DNA of 64,000 nucleotides from Nocardia fluminea (GTDB lineage Bacteria; Actinomycetota; Actinomycetes; Mycobacteriales; Mycobacteriaceae): assembly GCF_002846365.1 (NCBI RefSeq), contig NZ_PJMW01000002.1, positions 3,720,001-3,784,000 of the forward strand, given 5' to 3'. The notes beneath the pieces were generated by a model, which was not told the origin of the DNA, ran no database searches, and was given only the letters and a program-made list of their open reading frames with translations. Position 1 is the stretch's first letter. Each line of letters opens with the position of its first letter. Positions 17,529 to 26,385 of the stretch are shown here, piece by piece. Made by a program: the position numbers and the translations under genes.

Positions 17529-18269
17529 ATGGCGAGGTACCCGCACAACCCACCTGACAACGAAGACGACGACGCCGAAGCTTGGGTCGACCTGCCCCAG
17601 ACTCTTCCGGATCTGCGGCTCGTCGCCGACACCCGCTCCGCCCATGACTTCGACGAGCCCGTCCTGCCGGAGGAGTTCTGGTTCGACCGGACACGCAAGA
17701 CTCCCGACGCGGCCGACGCCGCCCAGGCTCCCCGATCGGGAACCGGGTTGGCGGACCGGCTGCCGCGCGGTGCCTGGGCCGCGCTGGCGGCCACTGTCGC
17801 CGTCCTGGCCGGGGTCCTGCTGGTATCGCCCGAGGAGACCAGCGACACCGGCGCACAGAGGCCGTCCACGGCCGCCCCGCCCAGCTCGACCACCCCAGCG
17901 CAGGGCCCATGTACAGGGCTCACCGGCGAGGTGGTCACCGAAAGCGCCGGTGACCCAAACACCTTGGCCGGGGTCATCGCCTCGTTCGAAGCCGCCTACT
18001 ACATCCACCGCGACGCCGGAAGGGCGATGCCGTTGCTCGCGCCCGAGAGCGGGATCACCTTCGAGGGACTCGCCGCGGGCATCGCCTCGGTCCCGCCCGG
18101 CACCCGCCACTGCGTCGCGATCACCCCGATCGCCCCCACGACCGCCAACGTCCACATCGTCGAGATTCGCCCGGACCGCACACGGACCGACTACCTCCAG
18201 CTGGTCAACACCCGCCCGGCGGAGACCGGGGGTGCGTTGTTGATCTCCAACGTCCAGAAGCAGGGATAG
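17529..18269 (+). CDS. Membrane-anchored extracytoplasmic protein, paralogue of 5347-5874
   Basis: A 246-aa protein. The cytoplasmic N-terminus (about 80 residues, acidic) is followed by one transmembrane helix near residues 84-101 ('AALAATVAVLAGVLLV'). A Thr/Ser/Pro spacer leads to an outside domain with 'FEAAYYIHRDAGRAM', 'GIASVPPGTRHCVAI' and 'LLISNVQKQG'. The outside domain aligns with the protein at 5347-5874 (the family I believe is DUF8176). It lies in the plus-strand envelope operon, 11 bp before the ParA-like/SARP-like gene. Probable role: surface part of the conjugative apparatus. Confidence 0.65.
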   Translation: MARYPHNPPDNEDDDAEAWVDLPQTLPDLRLVADTRSAHDFDEPVLPEEFWFDRTRKTPDAADAAQAPRSGTGLADRLPRGAWAALAATVAVLAGVLLVSPEETSDTGAQRPSTAAPPSSTTPAQGPCTGLTGEVVTESAGDPNTLAGVIASFEAAYYIHRDAGRAMPLLAPESGITFEGLAAGIASVPPGTRHCVAITPIAPTTANVHIVEIRPDRTRTDYLQLVNTRPAETGGALLISNVQKQG

Positions 18270-18280
18270 GAGCCCCATCG

Positions 18281-20134
18281 ATGAGGCCGCAGGCGCCGTA
18301 CCTGATCGCCGTCGCCGGACTGAGCTCGCGCGCCGGAACCACCACGACGACCATCGCGCTCGCCCACACCTGGCCCGGCCCCGAAACCGCCCTCATCGTG
18401 GAAGCCGACCCCGCAGGCGGCCAGCTCGCCGAAATGGTCGGCGCGGACCCACATCTCGGCCTGGCAAGCCTGGGCCGCCGACGCGCCCTCGGCCTGCCCA
18501 TCACCCCGGAAATACTGGACCAGCACATTCAGTACCTACCTGGCGGGCAAACGTTCCTGGCCGCGCCACCCGGACACGACCCCGACCAACCGGTCCCAGC
18601 CGCCGCGCTACTGACCGATCCGGCCCGGGGCTGGCGCGGGTTCGGCGCGACGGTGTTCGCCGATTGCGGTGTCCCCGAGCCGGACTCGCCCGCACATCCG
18701 GTCATCGCCGCTGCCGACGCCGCCCTGTTCGTGGTGCGCGCCGAGCACATCGAACCCGAGACCGCCGCGCAGCGAGTCCTCGATCTCACCCGCCGTCGAC
18801 GCCCCCGGGGCATCGTGGTCATCGGCGGCAGCCGCGCCTACATCGACGCGATCGGGTTCCCCGTCGTGGGCAAGCTGCCTGCCTCCCGCTCCGGTGCGCG
18901 TGCCGTTCTGACCGGTCGCCGCTCACGCCAGCATCTGATCCCGCCCGCTCGCCGCACGATCATCGATGTGGAAATTCAGCTGCGCCGCTACGAACACTCC
19001 GGCCAGTTCGACCCACCCCGCATCGGGCAGCCTGCCCGCCAAGGCCAACACCGTCCGGTCCGGCGCAGACACCGCGACGAGGACGGGCCCAGGATCTACA
19101 GCATCGAGCCTGCCGCCGTGCCGACACCTGTCGCGCGACCCAGACCGCCGGAGCCGGTTCCGGTCGACACCGCAGAACCCACGCCATCTCCTGTCCGCGA
19201 GCCTGCGCTCGTCGACACCGGCGAGCCCGCCAGCCCCTCACGCGAGACCGACCTCTCTGCGGCGCCCGAGCCTGTCCCCGACACTCAGACCGCGCCAGTC
19301 GAATCCGCACCGATGCCAGCATCGGAATCCGTCCCAGCACCGGCGGAAGTTCCGGCGTTGCGGGTGCGGGTGTTCGGGCCGACCCGGGTCTTCTGGCGCG
19401 TGCCCGATTCCGGGGAGAGCGTGGAGATCACCGGCCAGCTCCAGCCCCGGCTGCGTGAGCTGCTGGTAGTGCTGGCCCTGCATCCGAGCGGGTCGTCGCG
19501 AGGTCAGCTAACCGAGCTGTTGTGGGGAGAACGCCCAGCCGATCGCGCCTCGGGCGTGCTCACCAACACTCTGAGCCGACTACGCACGGCCCTCGGTGCC
19601 GCGACCGGTGGCCGGTTCAACGAGCCCTTGGCCGACGACCGGGTGCACTACCGGCTCTCCAAAACGGCGGTGAGTGTCGACTGGTGGGACTTCACCGCCG
19701 CAGTCACCGCACGCCGCCGCGCCAGCAACGACACCGACCGAACCGCCGCGTGCCGGGCAATCACCGCCATCGCCACCGAAGAACTCGCCCCCGACCTCAC
19801 CGACTCCTGGACCGAACCGATCCGCGAATCCGCCCGCCGCGACACCCACAACGCCCTGGGCTGGCTGGCCACCCACGACGCCGACCACGACCCCCGCGCC
19901 ACCCTCGAACTCCTTGAGACCACCGCCCAAACCGACCCCTACAACGAAGCACTCTGGCGCGACATCCTGCGCCAGCACGCACGCCTGGGCGAATACCCGG
20001 CCCTCGACCGCGCCTACGCACTCCTGACCCGCAAACTCGCCGAGATCGGCGAAACCCCGAGCAGAGAAACCCTTCAACTCCTCGAACACCTCCGCCAAGG
20101 AGAAGGCCACAATCCGGGAACGCCCGGCCGTTGA
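18281..20134 (+). CDS. Fusion of a degenerate ParA/MinD-like domain and a SARP-like (BTAD) regulator domain
   Basis: A 617-aa protein. Residues 1-230 have a ParA/MinD fold: 'LIAVAGLSSRAGTTTTTIAL' in the Walker A position, 'IVEADPAGGQLAE' and 'VFADCGVPE'. Neither lysine of the deviant Walker A (KGGxGKTT) is present, so ATP hydrolysis is doubtful. A Pro/Glu-rich linker (about 235-360) leads to a winged helix ('LRVRVFGPTRVFW', 'RGQLTELLWGERPADRASG') and a bacterial transcriptional activator (TPR-like) domain. The pair suggests a regulator sensing or tethered to a septum or transfer site. Last gene of the operon. Confidence 0.72.
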   Translation: MRPQAPYLIAVAGLSSRAGTTTTTIALAHTWPGPETALIVEADPAGGQLAEMVGADPHLGLASLGRRRALGLPITPEILDQHIQYLPGGQTFLAAPPGHDPDQPVPAAALLTDPARGWRGFGATVFADCGVPEPDSPAHPVIAAADAALFVVRAEHIEPETAAQRVLDLTRRRRPRGIVVIGGSRAYIDAIGFPVVGKLPASRSGARAVLTGRRSRQHLIPPARRTIIDVEIQLRRYEHSGQFDPPRIGQPARQGQHRPVRRRHRDEDGPRIYSIEPAAVPTPVARPRPPEPVPVDTAEPTPSPVREPALVDTGEPASPSRETDLSAAPEPVPDTQTAPVESAPMPASESVPAPAEVPALRVRVFGPTRVFWRVPDSGESVEITGQLQPRLRELLVVLALHPSGSSRGQLTELLWGERPADRASGVLTNTLSRLRTALGAATGGRFNEPLADDRVHYRLSKTAVSVDWWDFTAAVTARRRASNDTDRTAACRAITAIATEELAPDLTDSWTEPIRESARRDTHNALGWLATHDADHDPRATLELLETTAQTDPYNEALWRDILRQHARLGEYPALDRAYALLTRKLAEIGETPSRETLQLLEHLRQGEGHNPGTPGR

Positions 20135-20358
20135 AAAACCGGCAGAATACCGCATACTGAAACCGCTGATAGAATAGAATTCAACACGAATTGCATCCGA
20201 TATTCAGAAATCGGTTTTGCTCGGCGATCTGCGTGCGCATTCGGAATCTTCCGCTGCCATTGGGTAATTTCTCCTCGCCATTAATAAATGCTTTGAAGGC
20301 GTGGAGTCTCCGGTCGATCAGGCCATCACACGGCCCGCGAGTTCGCTGCTGGCAATCT

Positions 20359-20415
20359 GTGGGGAAGTGTGGGGGGAAACGTGGGGGGTTACGTGGGGGG
20401 CCTTCAAAAGGCCCC
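20359..20415 (+). repeat. Four spaced G-runs (quadruplex-prone) followed by an 8-bp hairpin
   Basis: Units GTGGGGGGAAAC, GTGGGGGGTTAC and GTGGGGGGCC follow a shorter GTGGGGAAGT, at a 12-bp period in the last three. The final G-run forms the arm of a hairpin GGGGCCTT-CAA-AAGGCCCC (20397-20415). Four G-tracts of at least 4 could form a G-quadruplex. Confidence 0.7.
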
Positions 20416-20476
20416 AGCCCGACCCGGCATATCAGCAGGTAGACGACCACATCCATGCGTGGGTGTCATCCAGGAT

Positions 20477-20502
20477 TGTCTATACACAAAGCTGTATAGA
20501 CA
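20477..20502 (+). promoter_or_regulatory. Perfect 9-bp inverted repeat, candidate operator or nick region
   Basis: TGTCTATAC and GTATAGACA are separated by 8 nt. The symmetry, AT-rich arms and position in the intergenic region ahead of the 20.9-26.9 kb operon suggest binding of a dimeric regulator or a DNA-processing protein. Confidence 0.6.
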
Positions 20503-20884
20503 TGCGTCGGCGTCGGTCGTGGCCGCATCTCGTGCCGACCTGACCCCTGCGGGTTGCCTCGCAATCAATAGCTCCCATTCCATCCTTTCCTCTCCCTTTC
20601 TTATTCTTTGAATCTTTTTCTTTTCGGCTGGTCGGCGGCGGGCTCGGCGGGGATTTCGCGGCGTGGTGCGCATTTCATGCGCTACTTGCTTTGTTCGCGA
20701 GGCCGACCTCGCGCGAAATTCGGAGAATTTCCGGCGAATTGGGGTTGTGAGGCTGTTCGAGGTCGAGCTAGCGTCGAACCGTTCCCGGAATTCGCCGGGA
20801 AATTCGCAGAAATCCGAATGGCGGCCACGCCGCACGTATGCCGAAAACCGGCGCGAATTCGGAACGGAAATTGCAGGAGTCGCA

Positions 20885-22111
20885 ATGCCTACCACACCCG
20901 CCCCCGCCGCTACCACCGCCCCGGCCGCTACCACCGCCCCGGCCGCCGGTCGCCTGCCCAACGGCGAACTGCGCCGCATGGTGGCCGCCGCGCTGGCCGC
21001 CGACCCCGTCCGTGAACAGTCGCCCCGTGAAATCGCCACCGGGCTCGGCCGGTCCTCCGGCGCGGTCGGCAACGCCCTCGAGGCGTTGACCGCCGCCGGG
21101 CACGCCGAACGTACTTCGGCCGCGCCCCGCCGCTACCGCGCCACCACCACCACGGCCACCGCCGCCGCCCCGGCCGCCACAAGCCCGGCCCCGGCCGCGC
21201 CTGCCACCCCGGCGGCCCCCGCCGCCCCCAAGAAGGCGAAACCGGCCCGCCGCACCAAGAAACCCGCCAACCCGGCCCCGGCCCCGGCCCCGGCCGCCGT
21301 GCCCGCCCCGGCCCGCACGGGTAACACGGTGGCCCGGCCGAACGGGCAGGAATACCACCTGCGCAAGCTCGCCGGGCGCGCGGATGTGGAGGTTTTGCAG
21401 ACCATGCGGGCGGCGGAGGTGCCGGTGCTGCTGTACGGGCCGCCCGGGACCGGGAAGACCTCGCTCATCGAGGCCGCCTACGGGGACCTGCTCACGGTGC
21501 AGGGCGACGGGGACACCACGGTCGCCGATTTCGTGGGCGAGTACACCCAAACCCCGGACGGCCGTTTCGTGTTCATGGACGGGCCCCTCGTCCGCGCGAT
21601 GAAAGAGGGCCGGGTGCTGTTCATCGATGACGCGACCCTGATCTCGCCGACCGTGCTCGCGGCGGTGTATCCCGCGATGGACGGCCGAAAAGAGCTGGTG
21701 GTCAAAGCAACCGGCGAGGTGGTCAAAGCCGAGCCCGGTTTCTTCGTGGTGGCAGGCCACAACCCCGGCGTGCACGGGGCCATCCTGTCCGACGCGCTGA
21801 GTTCGCGGTTCGCGTTCCAGGTGCGCGTGGTGTCCGACCTCGACCTGGCCGCCCAGCTCGGGGTGGAACGGCGCGCGGTGAAAGTGGCGCGCGAGCTGAC
21901 CGTCCGGCAGGCCAAGGGCGAGATCGGGTGGGCCCCGCAACTGCGCGAGCTGCTGGCGTTCCGCAAGATCGCCGCCGCCACCGACCCCGATACCGCGATG
22001 GCCAACCTCCTCGGGGCCGCCCCGGAAGAGGACCGCGACGTGGTGGCCGCCGTGATGAAAACCGTGTGCGGCACCACCCACACCCCGCTGGCCCTCGGCC
22101 CCCGCCTCTAA
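20885..22111 (+). CDS. MoxR/CbbQ-type AAA+ ATPase with an N-terminal winged-helix domain
   Basis: A 408-aa protein; start ATG 20885 follows GCAGGAG. Residues 23-87 form a winged helix ('PREIATGLGRSSGAVGNALE') closely resembling the last domain of the protein ending at 26296. A Pro/Ala/Lys linker leads to the AAA+ core with Walker A 'GPPGTGKT', a Walker B variant 'VLFIDDATL' (Asp-Asp rather than Asp-Glu), sensor 'VVAGHNPG' and arginine-finger region 'ALSSRFAF'. MoxR ATPases remodel partners together with VWA proteins, and the next gene encodes one. The DNA-binding N-terminus is unusual for MoxR proteins. Confidence 0.85.
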   Translation: MPTTPAPAATTAPAATTAPAAGRLPNGELRRMVAAALAADPVREQSPREIATGLGRSSGAVGNALEALTAAGHAERTSAAPRRYRATTTTATAAAPAATSPAPAAPATPAAPAAPKKAKPARRTKKPANPAPAPAPAAVPAPARTGNTVARPNGQEYHLRKLAGRADVEVLQTMRAAEVPVLLYGPPGTGKTSLIEAAYGDLLTVQGDGDTTVADFVGEYTQTPDGRFVFMDGPLVRAMKEGRVLFIDDATLISPTVLAAVYPAMDGRKELVVKATGEVVKAEPGFFVVAGHNPGVHGAILSDALSSRFAFQVRVVSDLDLAAQLGVERRAVKVARELTVRQAKGEIGWAPQLRELLAFRKIAAATDPDTAMANLLGAAPEEDRDVVAAVMKTVCGTTHTPLALGPRL

Positions 22112-22152
22112 CCACAATCCGCCGCCCGCACGCCCGAAAGGTATTGCCCGCC

Positions 22153-23970
22153 ATGACCGGCCACGTGATCACCCACCCCGCCCCCGCTAGCCCCGCCGCG
22201 CCCGCCACCCCGGGCCCCGGCACCGCTTCCGCCCCGGCCGCCGCCGGGGCGGGGGCGGCCCCCGCCGCCACGCCTGCCACCCCCGTACCGACGTCGGTAC
22301 CGGTGACCGGCGGATGGGCCACTCTTTCCGCCGCCATGACCGCCGAGGTTCCACCGATCGCCGACCGTGACGATTTGACCGTGAGCATCGCGCCCGGTGC
22401 CGCGTTCGGGCACCCGGCGGTGTTCGTGCCAGCACTGGCCGCCATCGAACTCGACGGTTCCCGACTCACGATCGACCCGGCCGACGCGCGCCCGGCCCGC
22501 AACAGTGACCGCAACAACTACCCGGCGGTGTGGGGCGCGCTCGTGCACGAGTGCGCGCACGCCAAACACACGGTGTGGCGGGCCCCGCTGCTGGCGCACC
22601 CGGAGGTCGTCGCGGCGGCGAAACTGCTCGAGGAGTCGCGCATCGAGGCCGCCCAGATTCGCCGCCGCCCCGATGACCGGCATTGGTTGCGCGCCAGCGC
22701 CACCGAGATCGTGATCGGCGACAACGGCGGGCAGGCCGCCGCCGCCCACCTCCCGCGCACCACCTACGCCGCCGCCCACAACGCCGCCCTCGTGCTGGGA
22801 CGCATCGACGCCGGGGTGCTGACCGAGTCCGAGTGCGCGCCGCTGCTGGGCGAGATCGAGTCCATCCTCGGCACCGACACCCTCGCCACACTGCGGGCGA
22901 TCTGGCGTGAGGCCCACACCGTGGCCGATGCCGACACCGCCGCCATGCTCGAGCTCGGGCGGCGCTGGTTCGACATCGTGGGCCCCGAGCCGCACGCCAC
23001 ACCGGTACCGAGCTCACTGTTGGGCGCGGCCATCGCTGCCACCGCCGCCGCCATCGCCCGCGAGGTCGCGGCGAACCCGGTTCCCGCCGACCCGGCCGAG
23101 TCCGCCGCCGCCGCGCGTGAGGCTGCCGCCGCCACTGCCGAAGAGGCACAACTAATGGCGGAGCACGTGTTCGGCGACGGTGAGGTACCCGGCACCTCGC
23201 GCACGGTGGCCCGCACCCGTACTCCGCTGAGCACAGAGCAGACCGCCGCGCGGGTGCTGGCCCGTGCGCTGGACACCGCCGCCGCCCGCGAACGCGCCAC
23301 GGTGAAAGCGACCTCGGTGGTGCCGCCGGGGCGGGTGCGGATGCGCGGTGTGCTGGCCCGGCAAGCACAGCTCGCCGCCGGTGCTATCCCGACCGCCGAA
23401 CCGTTCACCCGCACCACCCGCAAAACGAGCCCGCACCCGCCGCTGCGGGTCGGCATCGCGTGCGACGTGTCCTCCTCGATGAGCGCGTTCGCCGCGCCGG
23501 TGTCCTCGGCCGCGTGGATCATCGCCCGCGCCGCCGAGTTGGCCGCGATGCCCGCCACCACCGCGACCGTGACGTTCGGCGCGAGGGTCACCCCGATCAC
23601 CTACCCCGGCACCGCCCCCGCCCGGGTCGCCGAGTTCGGTTGCCCGGACAAATACCACGCCCTCGGTGCCGCGACGGTCGCCCTCGACGGGGCGCTGGGT
23701 CTGTCGCGGCCCGGCGCGACCCGACTGCTGGTCGTCATCTCCGACGGCATCTACCGAGCCCACGAACGCGCCTCCGCCCAGCGCCGACTCGACGCCGTGC
23801 GCGCGGCCGGGTGCGCGGTGCTGTGGCTGGCACCGAACACGGGCAAGCGCCCCGGCCGCCCGGGGGCCCCGACTCCACTGAACGGGGCGACCGTGCACGT
23901 GGTCACCGACCCGGCCACCACCGCCACCGCGATCGCGCGCGCCATCACTGTCGCCGTGCGCGCCGCCTAG
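22153..23970 (+). CDS. HExxH metallopeptidase-like and VWA-domain protein, partner of the AAA+ ATPase
   Basis: A 605-aa protein. After a Pro/Ala-rich leader, residues 75-260 carry a zinc-peptidase-like 'HECAH' (His132, Glu133, His136) followed by 'LLEESRIEA', as in putative VWA-linked metallopeptidases. The C-terminal VWA domain (about 432-600) has the MIDAS 'CDVSSSMS' (Asp438, Ser440, Ser442) and 'ISDG'. It lies 41 bp after the AAA+ gene. Such MoxR/VWA pairs act as chaperones for metal insertion or as parts of conflict systems. Here, on a mobile element, the target is unknown. Confidence 0.82.
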   Translation: MTGHVITHPAPASPAAPATPGPGTASAPAAAGAGAAPAATPATPVPTSVPVTGGWATLSAAMTAEVPPIADRDDLTVSIAPGAAFGHPAVFVPALAAIELDGSRLTIDPADARPARNSDRNNYPAVWGALVHECAHAKHTVWRAPLLAHPEVVAAAKLLEESRIEAAQIRRRPDDRHWLRASATEIVIGDNGGQAAAAHLPRTTYAAAHNAALVLGRIDAGVLTESECAPLLGEIESILGTDTLATLRAIWREAHTVADADTAAMLELGRRWFDIVGPEPHATPVPSSLLGAAIAATAAAIAREVAANPVPADPAESAAAAREAAAATAEEAQLMAEHVFGDGEVPGTSRTVARTRTPLSTEQTAARVLARALDTAAARERATVKATSVVPPGRVRMRGVLARQAQLAAGAIPTAEPFTRTTRKTSPHPPLRVGIACDVSSSMSAFAAPVSSAAWIIARAAELAAMPATTATVTFGARVTPITYPGTAPARVAEFGCPDKYHALGAATVALDGALGLSRPGATRLLVVISDGIYRAHERASAQRRLDAVRAAGCAVLWLAPNTGKRPGRPGAPTPLNGATVHVVTDPATTATAIARAITVAVRAA

Positions 23971-24014
23971 ACCCCGGGGCCCCGGGCGCACACCGCGCCC
24001 GGGACACCCGGACC

Positions 24015-24043
24015 GGGCCGCGCCGGTGACACCGGCGCGGCCC
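24015..24043 (+). terminator. 13-bp GC-rich hairpin
   Basis: Arms GGGCCGCGCCGGT and ACCGGCGCGGCCC with a GAC loop, 45 nt after the VWA gene. A smaller hairpin precedes it. There is no T-tract; it may be a terminator or an RNA-stabilising element within the operon. Confidence 0.55.
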
Positions 24044-24099
24044 AACCATCACCCACCCCACCCCGCCTCGCACCCCGGGGCGGCAACCAAGGAGACACC

Positions 24100-24411
24100 G
24101 TGACCGATCCCGCGATTCCCACCACCGCCGCGCTCGACGCGATCTACGTGATCGCCAACGCCATCACCGGCGACCAGTTCGTCATCTACACCACCGGCCC
24201 GCACGACGAGCGCGGCATGTACACCGTGGCGCACGTGACCGGCGGCACCGGCGGGTATGCCGCCCCGCGCCTTCACCTCGTGCACCCCGACGACATCGCC
24301 GCCTACGCCGCCGGGGCCGCCGAGAGGTTGCGTCGGGGCTCGCACGGGCACGCCGCGACGGTGTGGCTCGACCGCACCACCGGCACCCTGCACGCGCGCC
24401 TGACTCGATGA
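24100..24411 (+). CDS. Small hypothetical protein in the AAA+/VWA operon
   Basis: A 103-aa protein starting at GTG 24100, with AAGGAG 6 nt upstream. It has a mixed alpha/beta pattern with 'DAIYVIANAITGDQFVIYTTG' at the N-terminus (first part only) and 'ATVWLDRTTGTLHARL' at the end. No family is recognised. It is likely co-transcribed with the ATPase and VWA genes. Confidence 0.6.
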   Translation: MTDPAIPTTAALDAIYVIANAITGDQFVIYTTGPHDERGMYTVAHVTGGTGGYAAPRLHLVHPDDIAAYAAGAAERLRRGSHGHAATVWLDRTTGTLHARLTR

Positions 24412-24457
24412 ACCGCCAGCACCCCAACCGAACTCGAACCGCGAACAGGAGAATCTC

Positions 24458-26296
24458 ATGAAAGACACTCGCACCCACGACGAGGACGGCGTCCTCAAAC
24501 CGGGGGCCAAACTCAGCGGCAACGACTACGTCGTGGTGAGGCCGCTCGACAGCGACGACCCGCCCGGCCGGATCCTGTTGGTACGCAAGCCGAGCCGCTG
24601 CCACCACGGCTACACCCTCTGCATCGAGTGCGCCGACAGCTGGGAACTCGACCACCACGTGGACTACGAGCTGACCGGCGGCGGGCGACGGCTGCGCGAG
24701 GCCCTCGACACCCAGCGTGCCGCACCCGCGAGCAACGAGTCCACCGAGGGCGACTCCGGCGAGCCCGGCACGACACGGCTGACTCGTCCCTGGCGCACCC
24801 GTGACCGGCTCGCGCGTCGAGTTCGCGGCCTCGTCCCCGCCGGGCCCGCGGCGAGGTCGCCGGCCTCAGGCGGCCTCGCACCCGTGAGCCATATAGCGCG
24901 AGTCGAATTCCGTTCGTGCCGAGGCCATTACGGGATCAAAAGAGAGGAATCCATTTCCCGAATAAATTTCCACATTCCGCTTGACATCACACGCCCTATC
25001 GAGCGGTCATGGATACCGGAACGGCACCGACCACCCGGGGAAATTGCCCCGATCGGAACGCATTCCGTCCCCACCCGGGGAAATCACCGAATTCACCAAA
25101 CCCATTGTTGGAAGGAAACCCCCATGTCGAAAACCAAGAACGCTGCCGTGGCCACCGAAACGGCCGCACCCGCCCCGGAACACGGTTCGCGGGCCGGTGT
25201 CGTGCCGGTGCCGCGCCGCGACAGCACTCGGGCGTTGTGGGCGGCGCTGCGCGCCCACCCCGACAGCACCACCGCCGCGCTGGCCGATCTGGCCGGGATC
25301 GGCCAGTCGACCGCGCGGCGTCTGCTGGCCCAGTGGGAAACCGCCGGGTGCGCCCAATCCCACACCGACCCCGAATCGCCTCGGGCCGCCAAGACCTGGA
25401 CACAGGGCGCGGGCACACCCGCCGCCATCGAACCGGACCCGGCCGCCCCCGCCACGCCCGCCGAACCGGAACCGGCCCCCGCCGCGCCCGCCGACCCGGG
25501 CCCGGCCGAACCCGCCACGCCCGAGCCGGTTTCGCCCGAGATAGCCGAACCGGTCGCATCGTCTCCCGAAACCACCGAGCCCGCATCCGAATCCGCCACC
25601 GCGACGGCGGCGGCGGAAGTGCCCACGCTGCACAGCGCCGAGGCGCGGGCGCTGTGGGAGGCCCTGGAGACCCATCCCGGCAGTACCTCCGCCGAGTTGG
25701 CGAAAGCCGCCCGCATCGGCATCGGTGCGGTGCGGCATCTGCTGACCGAGTGGGAACTCGCCGGGGCCGCGTGGGCGGCCACCGACCCGGGCAAGTCACG
25801 AGCCAAGAGGGTTCGCTGGACCGCCGGAGCGAAAACCGACCAGGCCCCGGCTGCGCCCGAGCCCGTCACGACCGAACCGGCGGGCACCGCACCGGCCGAA
25901 CCGTCGACCCCGGAAACCGTTGCGCCCGAACCGACCACCCCCGCCGCACAGGAAACCCCGGCCGACCCCACGCTCGACCCCACGGCGGAGACGGCCGTAG
26001 CGGCCCCCACGGGCCACGAACCCGCCACCGTGGCCCCGCAACCCCCGGCGGCGACAGACAACGGCGCTGCGGCGGACGCGGAGTCGACGGCCGAACGTCT
26101 GCCCGCCGGTGCGCTGCGGGGACAGGTCGAGGACTTCCTGCACGAAAACCCCGGAAAGGAGTTCACCCCACACCAGATCGGCAAAGTCCTGGCCCGGTCC
26201 AGCGGCGCGGTCCACAACGCCTTGGTCAAGTTGACCGATGGCGGGACCGCGCGCCAGACCAGCACGGCCCCCAAGAAATTCACCCTCGCGTCCTGA
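24458..26296 (+). CDS. Small His/Cys-containing protein whose frame runs without stop into the next gene
   Basis: ATG 24458 follows an AGGAG site. The first 75 codons look like a real gene: 'LSGNDYVVVRPLDSDDPPGR' (part), 'RILLVRKPSR', then 'CHHGYTLCIECADSW', a CxxxxxxC-x2-C pattern that could bind metal. From about 24720 to 25123 the same frame reads as Arg-rich, then AT-richer, non-coding-like sequence. Yet there is no stop before 26296. Either a 612-aa fusion is made or a stop codon was lost and the small protein is now extended. The ATG at 25124 has a strong ribosome site, so a separate downstream protein is expected. Confidence 0.45.
   Translation: MKDTRTHDEDGVLKPGAKLSGNDYVVVRPLDSDDPPGRILLVRKPSRCHHGYTLCIECADSWELDHHVDYELTGGGRRLREALDTQRAAPASNESTEGDSGEPGTTRLTRPWRTRDRLARRVRGLVPAGPAARSPASGGLAPVSHIARVEFRSCRGHYGIKREESISRINFHIPLDITRPIERSWIPERHRPPGEIAPIGTHSVPTRGNHRIHQTHCWKETPMSKTKNAAVATETAAPAPEHGSRAGVVPVPRRDSTRALWAALRAHPDSTTAALADLAGIGQSTARRLLAQWETAGCAQSHTDPESPRAAKTWTQGAGTPAAIEPDPAAPATPAEPEPAPAAPADPGPAEPATPEPVSPEIAEPVASSPETTEPASESATATAAAEVPTLHSAEARALWEALETHPGSTSAELAKAARIGIGAVRHLLTEWELAGAAWAATDPGKSRAKRVRWTAGAKTDQAPAAPEPVTTEPAGTAPAEPSTPETVAPEPTTPAAQETPADPTLDPTAETAVAAPTGHEPATVAPQPPAATDNGAAADAESTAERLPAGALRGQVEDFLHENPGKEFTPHQIGKVLARSSGAVHNALVKLTDGGTARQTSTAPKKFTLAS
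25124..26296 (+). CDS. Triple winged-helix DNA-binding protein
   Basis: A 390-aa protein; ATG 25124 has GAAGGAAA 5 nt upstream. Three helix-turn-helix units are separated by long Pro/Glu/Ala linkers: residues about 30-85 ('AALADLAGIGQSTARRLLAQW'), about 170-230 ('AELAKAARIGIGAVRHLLTEW') and about 325-388 ('PHQIGKVLARSSGAVHNALV'). The last unit matches the N-terminal domain of the AAA+ ATPase in the same operon. The layout suggests a bridging or array-binding protein. No catalytic domain is visible. Confidence 0.7.
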   Translation: MSKTKNAAVATETAAPAPEHGSRAGVVPVPRRDSTRALWAALRAHPDSTTAALADLAGIGQSTARRLLAQWETAGCAQSHTDPESPRAAKTWTQGAGTPAAIEPDPAAPATPAEPEPAPAAPADPGPAEPATPEPVSPEIAEPVASSPETTEPASESATATAAAEVPTLHSAEARALWEALETHPGSTSAELAKAARIGIGAVRHLLTEWELAGAAWAATDPGKSRAKRVRWTAGAKTDQAPAAPEPVTTEPAGTAPAEPSTPETVAPEPTTPAAQETPADPTLDPTAETAVAAPTGHEPATVAPQPPAATDNGAAADAESTAERLPAGALRGQVEDFLHENPGKEFTPHQIGKVLARSSGAVHNALVKLTDGGTARQTSTAPKKFTLAS

Positions 26297-26314
26297 AACC
26301 GGGCGATGCCGGAA

Positions 26315-26339
26315 TCCCCGGAGCTGTTACCTCCGGGGA
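26315..26339 (+). terminator. 9-bp hairpin between winged-helix gene and next gene
   Basis: Arms TCCCCGGAG and CTCCGGGGA with a 7-nt loop. The next gene continues on the same strand, so partial termination is likely. Confidence 0.45.
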
Positions 26340-26385
26340 GTCCGACACCGCCCTCTCAATCTAACCCTGAGAAAGGTGCTCGACT

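Larger units (their letters stand above)
20135..20884 (+). other. Long structured intergenic region
   Basis: About 750 bp without a supported gene. It holds a G-run repeat block with an adjoining hairpin (20359-20415), a perfect inverted repeat (20477-20502) and a polypyrimidine stretch near 20580-20630. GC content drops compared with the flanks. A frame is open from 20663 into the AAA+ gene, but its first 74 codons look non-coding. Confidence 0.55.

Noticed and set aside
20663..20884. N-terminal extension of the AAA+ frame
   Set aside because: Composition and AT-richness look non-coding; ATG 20885 follows GCAGGAG.
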